Part shown: in pieces, positions 58,847 through 64,000 of the stretch
How positions within the stretch are numbered: position 1 is the first letter of the stretch
How the letters are laid out: the number at the start of each line of letters is the position of its first letter
NCBI RefSeq assembly: GCF_031755915.1
Contig: NC_083387.1
Coordinates: 13,165,001-13,229,000 of the forward strand
Direction: 5' to 3'
From: Ziziphus jujuba
Taxonomy: Eukaryota; Streptophyta; Magnoliopsida; Rosales; Rhamnaceae
Length of the DNA stretch: 64,000 nt
Translations under genes and position numbers: made by a program
The notes under the pieces: generated by a model
Database searches by the model: none
Seen by the model: the letters and a program-made list of their open reading frames with translations, nothing else
What the model was told of the DNA's origin: nothing

Positions 58847-61028
58847 ATGGATAGTGGTAACGACACTGAAACTCATAGTACTCCATCAGAATCAGCAGCT
58901 TCTACATCACTTCTTCCACTTCCACCATCTAGTTTAGGGAAAAGAAAACCATCTAGGAAACCATCCATGGTGTGGGATCATTATGAGAAAATGGAGAATT
59001 CAGATCCTGATAATCCTAGATGTAAATGCAAATATTGTGGTGTGGACTATGCTTGTAATAGTAAATATGGGACAAGTACTTTGTTGAATCATTTAAATCA
59101 TCATTGTAAGAAGTACCCTTATAGAGTGCAAGATAAAAAGCAAAAAATCTTAACTTTTGGGGCCCAAAATGAGAGTGATGGGAGCAATCTTTTGGCTGTT
59201 GGTTTTAATAAGGAAGCATGTAGGCTTGCATGTGCTAAAATGATAATCTTAGATGAGCTCCCATTTAGTTTTGTTGAAGGTCGTGGTTTTAGAATGTTTT
59301 GCAATGTAGCATGTCCTAAATTTGATCCTCCGTCTCGAAGAACGATTGTTAGATATATTTATGCATTGTATTTGGATGAGAAGTTGCAATTGAAAAATAC
59401 ATTTTCTTTGAATTGCCAAAGAATTAGTCTTACCACCGACACTTGGACTTCCATTCAAAATATCAATTACATGTCTCTCACCGCACATTATATTGATTCT
59501 AATTGGATGCTTCACAAACGGATTTTAAATTTTTGTGTGATTCCTAATCATAAAGGAGAGACAATAGGGAAGCTAATTGGGAATTGTTTGTATGAATGGG
59601 GTATTGAGAGGGTGTTTACAATCACAGTTGATAATGCTTCTGCAAACAATGTGGCAATAGAGTATATTAAAAGGAAATTGAATAATTGGAAAGGGTGTGT
59701 ATTGGATGGTGATCACTTACACATGAGATGTTGTGCACATATTGTTAATTTGATTGTGTCTGAAGGGTTAAGGGAAGCACATGACTCTATTGCTAGTATT
59801 CGTAATGCAGTGAGATATGTTAGATCTTCTCCTGCTAGATTACAAAAGTTTAAGGAATATGCTGCTCAAGAGAAAATTGAGAGCAATTCTCTTGTGTTTT
59901 TGGATGTTCCAACTAGGTGGAATTCCACCTACTTAATGTTAGAAGCAGCTTTGAAATTCCAAAAAGCTTTTGAAAGGTTGGAAGAGGATGATGGTCATTA
60001 TCTATCCTATTTTAGAGAGGACGATGGTGGTAGAAAAAGACTTGGACCACCTAATTTTGTTGATTGGAACAATGCTCTTATTTTTGTGAAGTTCTTTAAA
60101 AGCTTTTATGATGTAACTTTAAAGTTTAGTTCTTCACTGCATGTTAGTTCCAATGCTTATTTTCATGAAATTTGTTCAATTCAATCTCAATTAGATGCAT
60201 GGAGTTTAAGTGGTGATTATCTTTTAAGTGATATGGCAACTAAAATGAAGAGAAAGTTTGATAAATATTGGGGTAAAATGGATGATATTAATCCATTGTT
60301 GTTGATTGCTGCTGTGCTTGATCCTAGATATAAATTGGACTATGTGGAGTATTGTTTTGGTGATATTTATGCTGAAGATGTTGCTGGTTTGATGACTAAG
60401 AATTTGAAAGAAATTCTAATGTCTTTGTATGATTGGTATAAGGCAAGTGAAGTGATTCTTGATTGCAATCAAAGTTCAAAGGATAAAGAACTTGAGAATT
60501 TCCAAATTTAAAAAGAAAAAGGCAGCAAAGGAATCTATTGAGATTAAAAATGAAGTGGATAGGTACCTATTGGATCCTTGTGAAGATATATCAAAGAAGG
60601 ATTTTGATGTTCTTAATTGGTGGAGGGTTAATGGTACTAAGTATCCTATCTTGTCCAAACTTGCAAAGGATGTGTTTGCAATCCAAGTCTCTACCGTGGC
60701 TTCTGAAAGTGCGTTTAGCACCGGTGGAAGGATTCTTGATCCCTTTCGAAGTTCTTTAACCCCTAAGATGGTGGAAGTTTTAGTGTGCACCCAAAATTGG
60801 CTTAAAGCTTTTTCGGTTATTGATAGATTCTATATGGAAGATGTGGAATATTATGACAAATTGGATGCAGGTAATATATATATATATCTACATATATTGT
60901 ACCCAATTGTTACTTATATATATATATATATAAATGTTTAAATATAGTTTATTGCTAATTTTATTGTTTTGATCTTTGTAGAGCTTACAGAATCAACTAA
61001 AATTAGTGAGCATGTCAACATTGATTAA
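58847..61028 (+). pseudogene. hAT transposase with BED zinc finger, one frameshift
   Basis: The start is ATG at 58847, two bases after an acceptor-like TGGTAG. A BED zinc finger (CKYCGVDYACN, then HLNHHC) lies at about residues 60-95. The RNase-H-like catalytic region follows (TTDTWTSIQNINYMSLTAHY, ITVDNASANN, DGDHLHMRCCAHIVNLIV, VPTRWNSTYLML), and the C-terminal hAT dimerisation region comes last (VLNWWRVNGTKYPILSKLAK, VASESAFSTGGRILDPFRSS). The frame shifts by one base within an A-rich stretch at about 60490-60520. A short intron (60871-60981) leads to a last exon at 60982-61028. The protein type is that of RICESLEEPER/DAYSLEEPER-like hAT transposases. Because it lies between element ends it is a transposon gene, not a domesticated one. 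It is annotated as broken because of the frameshift. Confidence 0.88.
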
Positions 61029-61631
61029 CTTATGATTTACCAAAAATTTAAGGTAAAAAAAAAAAAAAGAATTATGCATTGATTCTTGAGTGAATGAATT
61101 TTAATAAATATATTATTTTACATTATTTGTTCTAACAATTTTAATTTGATTTTGTAGGAATGAGATGAAGACATTAATACTTGCTATTTGATAAGTGCAT
61201 GAGATACACATTTGCTACATTTTCTTTTTTATTTTCTATTTAGACTATGTTGTATTATTCTAATTGTATTTTATATTTGAATAATTATAACTTATTATTT
61301 ATATTTTATATTTGAAATTTTTTTTATTTGTATTATATATTTATAAATTATTAAGTTTCAACCCGATCAACCAATCCAAACCAATCCGATCATAAATGGT
61401 TTGGTTTGGTTTGGATTTAACATTTTAATGGTTTGGTTTGGATTCCACATTTAAAAAACCGATGACTATGGATTGGGTTGTATTTCGGTCCAAAACCGAA
61501 CCAACCCAATCCATGCCCACCCCTAGTTAAACATATCTCTTGTAACAAACTCTTGTATATATTTTTGTTATTAGTCAAAGCACCGTGTGAATATATTCCT
61601 CTGTTTTATCATTCTCTATGTTATGTTTTTT

Positions 61632-61645
61632 ATGATATAAGACCC
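61632..61645 (+). other. Degenerate primer-binding site of the copia element
   Basis: ATGATATAAGACCC agrees at 11 of 14 positions with the usual plant initiator-Met site ATGGTATCAGAGCC. It lies between the LTR and the gag region, where it is expected. Confidence 0.55.
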
Positions 61646-63077
61646 ATAATACTCCAACGAGTTTTTTTTGTTTCTTTCTTTCTTCCTCATGGCTAAAAAA
61701 CAATTTGACCTTCTTCATTTGCCATCAAGACAAATCTCACCTCATCTGTTGTTGTCAAAAAAGAGCCATCTGGTCATGGCCAAAATCTCGTGTTCTAAAT
61801 GTTGTTTCATCAGCTCCTTTAAAACTCACAGACATACCTACTTTTCATGGAGAACTCAATTCGATTCTCTTTTAATTGCCTATGATATATATGCTTTATT
61901 GACGAATCGACTCCATGTCCACCGTTGACAGTCACTGAAATTACTAATTTTGGCACTATCATTAAACCTAATGCTCAGTATTCTTTCTGGATATGATAAG
62001 ATAAATTCTTGCTCAATGTTATTCAAGCCTCTCTCACACTGGAAGTCTCTGGTCTCTAGTGCAGAAACTTAATTTGAAGCGTGGAAGAAACTGGCAACTT
62101 ATTTTGCCAAGCCTTCCTGGTTCCATATAAGAGACTTCGAGAACGTCTCATTCAAGCTTAAGGGGCATCGAATAATAACTGAGTATCTTCTTGATACTAG
62201 AATCGATGCTAATGAATTAGCATTACTCCGTTTACCTGTTACAAATGAAGATCTTATTCTCTACGTTCTAAATGGCTTATCATCTAATTTCAAAGATAAT
62301 TCTACTGCTTTTTGTACAAGAGAATCTGCTGTTTCGTTTGATGATCTTCATGAGCATTTGATCGAGTATGATTCTTATTTCAAACGACTTTCCATATCGT
62401 CTATCACAACTCCCATAATAGTGCATGTGGCAAACTAGTCGTCCAATGGGCCGAACTTCTCATGGAAAGGACCTAAGCAATCTTCTACCTCATTTTCATA
62501 AGCTTCATTTACAAAGCTTCAAAATTTTGGCCGTGCAAGTACTTACAAAGGTAAATGTAAGTTGTGTGATTAGATTGGTCAGTCAATAAAATTATGTCCC
62601 TCTCTTAAGCAACAGTGGATGTATTCTCCATCTCGATCTATCCCACCAGGTTTTCAACGTCGTCGACCTCTTCATGCTTATCACATTAATCCCACTGGTC
62701 TTGGTATTCTTGGACAATAATCAGCTCCCTCTTGTTCATCAAATTCAACATGGCTTCTTAACTCTAGAGCCTTCCATCATACAGCCACAAACTTACAGAA
62801 CCTAGCAATTCATTCGAAGTATGATGACACTGACAGAATTTCTATTGGCAATGGTAATAAACTCTCCATAACTCACACAAGTTTTACCTTTCTCAGAACT
62901 CCACAAAACTTCTTTATTTTATCTAATGTTCTCTGTCTTTCTCAAATGAAAAGAAATCTTTTATCTGTTTCAAAATTTTGTCAGACCAATAATGCTTCTG
63001 TTGAATTTTTGCCATATTGTTTTCTTATCAAGGATTTGCAGAAGGGGTCAGTTTTTCTTCGGGGATCACATAGTAAT

Positions 63078-63155
63078 GGTGTTTATGAAGGATTTCTTCT
63101 TCTCTCATCCTTCTATGGTGTTTATGAAGGATTTCTTCTTCTCTCATCCTTCTAT
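63078..63155. repeat. 39-bp perfect tandem duplication in the copia pol region
   Basis: GGTGTTTATGAAGGATTTCT and the rest of the 39-bp unit occur twice, at 63078-63116 and 63117-63155. The length is a multiple of three, so it adds 13 codons without shifting the frame. Confidence 0.95.
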
Positions 63156-64000
63156 CTTTCATGCAATAAAGTCTCTCTCTCCAATTGGCACTTTCGCTTA
63201 GGTCATAAGGAAAACGGTGTCTCAGTTTTCTCTTCCAGTGTCTAATTTCAAAAATTTTAATTGTAATGCATATGACTATAATAAAGCACACAAATTACTA
63301 TTTAGTGTATCTTCTATGACTGGTTCTAAACCACTTCAATTCATTTGTTTTGATGCATGTGGAACTTTCAAAATAAAATCTCATGATGGTTATCATTATT
63401 ATATGTTATTTGTTGATCACTTTACTAAGTATGTATGGTTGTTTCTTATAAAAAATTAGTCAGATGTTTTTCAAGTTTTTGTTAATTTTAAAAAGGTTGT
63501 GGAAAAAATTTTCAAAACAAAAATAATTTCTTTTTATTCTGATAATAGAGGGGAATTCATTAAATTAAAAACCTTTTTCATGGGATGTTACATTTTTTAA
63601 CTACCCTTTATACAGGAACAGAAAGATTTTGCCAAACGATACCATAAGCATATTCATGAAACGTGCCTAGCTTTACTGTCGCATGCCAAATTACCATTAA
63701 AATTGTGGTCTTATGCCTTCCAAACTGTCGTTTTTCTTATTAATAGAATGATCACTACCACCTTACAAAATCAATCACTTTTTCAAAAATTATTTAATAA
63801 ATTACCCAATTATAATTTTCTATGAACCTTTGGCTGTCTATGCTATCCATTTCTTAGGCCATATAATTCTCGCAAATTAGAATCCTCATCCAAACCTTGT
63901 ACCTTTTTAGGATACTTACCATGACAAAGTGGATATCGATGATTTTCTCCATCTTAAAGAGTTGTTTTTATCTCTAGACATGTTAAATTTGTAGAACATA

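Larger units (their letters stand above)
57065..61525 (+). mobile_element. hAT-type DNA transposon with near-complete transposase
   Basis: The left end TAGGGGTGGACAAAATCCAA and the complement of the right end (TAGGGGTGGGCATGGATTGG) form imperfect inverted repeats. Both subterminal zones are packed with CCAATCC and GGTTTGG motifs that could bind transposase. The element carries a repeated leader region (57440-58030) and a BED-finger transposase gene (58847-61028). I see no clean 8-bp duplication, only a shared TAG at the two junctions. The flanks join into a continuous copia LTR sequence if the element is removed. Confidence 0.85.
61526..64000 (+). mobile_element. Ty1/copia LTR retrotransposon, decayed, running off the right edge
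   Basis: The right part of the LTR (61526-about 61630) is followed by a degenerate initiator-Met primer-binding site at 61632-61645. gag-like sequence at 61690-62450 contains SWRTQFDSLLIAYDIYALL. A GAG-pre-integrase region lies at about 62740-63215 (NLLSVSKFCQTNNASVEFLP, LSNWHFRLGH). The integrase core is at about 63300-63930 (FICFDACGTFKIKSHDGYHY, FVDHFTKYVWLF, FYSDNRGEF, LWSYAFQTVVFLINR, TFGCLCYPFLRPYNSRKLES). Many stops and frameshifts show it is inactive. RT and RNase H should lie to the right. Confidence 0.88.

Noticed and set aside
58847..61028. Domesticated DAYSLEEPER-like host gene
   Set aside because: The coding region lies between matching hAT ends and has a frameshift, so it is a transposon gene rather than a conserved host gene.
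1..64000. tRNA genes and CRISPR-like arrays
   Set aside because: Reading for T-loop type GGTTCRA motifs and for regularly spaced short repeats gave no candidate; tRNA-like matches are only retrotransposon primer-binding sites.

Overview
The window is AT-rich nuclear DNA from a flowering plant, most probably a eudicot. Plant-only families (PLS-class pentatricopeptide repeat, snakin/GASA peptide, DUF760, PHYLLO fragment), short GT-AG introns, plant promoter motifs (site II TGGGCC, telo-box AAACCCTA) and LTR, LINE and hAT elements support this. The species cannot be fixed from sequence alone.

Seven host genes look functional. From left to right they are: the 3' part of a DUF760 gene (+, 814-2618); an intronless E-class PPR gene (+, 6447-8357); an eight-repeat Pumilio/PUF gene (+, 16962-19677, five exons); a TXNDC9-type thioredoxin-fold gene (-, 20409-22519, four exons) that converges on the PUF gene; a snakin-1-like peptide gene (-, 29454-29833, two exons); an LRR plus WD40 gene with a DWD box (-, 36662-43763, eleven coding exons); and ribosomal protein uS5/RPS2 (-, 48207-49479, two exons). 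I reassembled exon joins by eye; the reading phases close across every join in all seven. The genes do not form a shared pathway; they are ordinary dispersed plant genes.

Broken gene pieces include a degenerate PHYLLO (MenF-like) fragment near 23.8-24.4 kb, several unrecognised coding-like blocks between 23.5 and 26.1 kb, a SpoU/TrmH methyltransferase remnant near 45.1 kb, and a short acidic reading frame inside a repeat near 35.3 kb.

Mobile DNA makes up much of the rest. A 5'-truncated LINE (3218-6334) with a 15-bp target duplication ends 97 bp before the PPR start codon and carries a nested MITE. A decayed Ty3/gypsy element lies at about 9940-14890 (-). Three hAT-type elements have related TAGGGGTG ends: a 678-bp MITE-like copy, a 1.66-kb non-autonomous copy and a 4.46-kb element with a nearly complete transposase. 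The last sits inside the LTR of a decayed Ty1/copia element that runs off the right edge. AT-rich inverted-repeat MITEs, Mutator-like long-TIR elements, microsatellites and small tandem arrays fill the gene-poor stretches at 26-36, 44-48 and 50-57 kb.

I found no clear new biological system. The most unusual structures are the triplicated exon-like modules in the hAT leader, the hAT-in-copia nesting, the paired acceptor sites in the snakin gene, and the unidentified coding blocks around the PHYLLO fragment.
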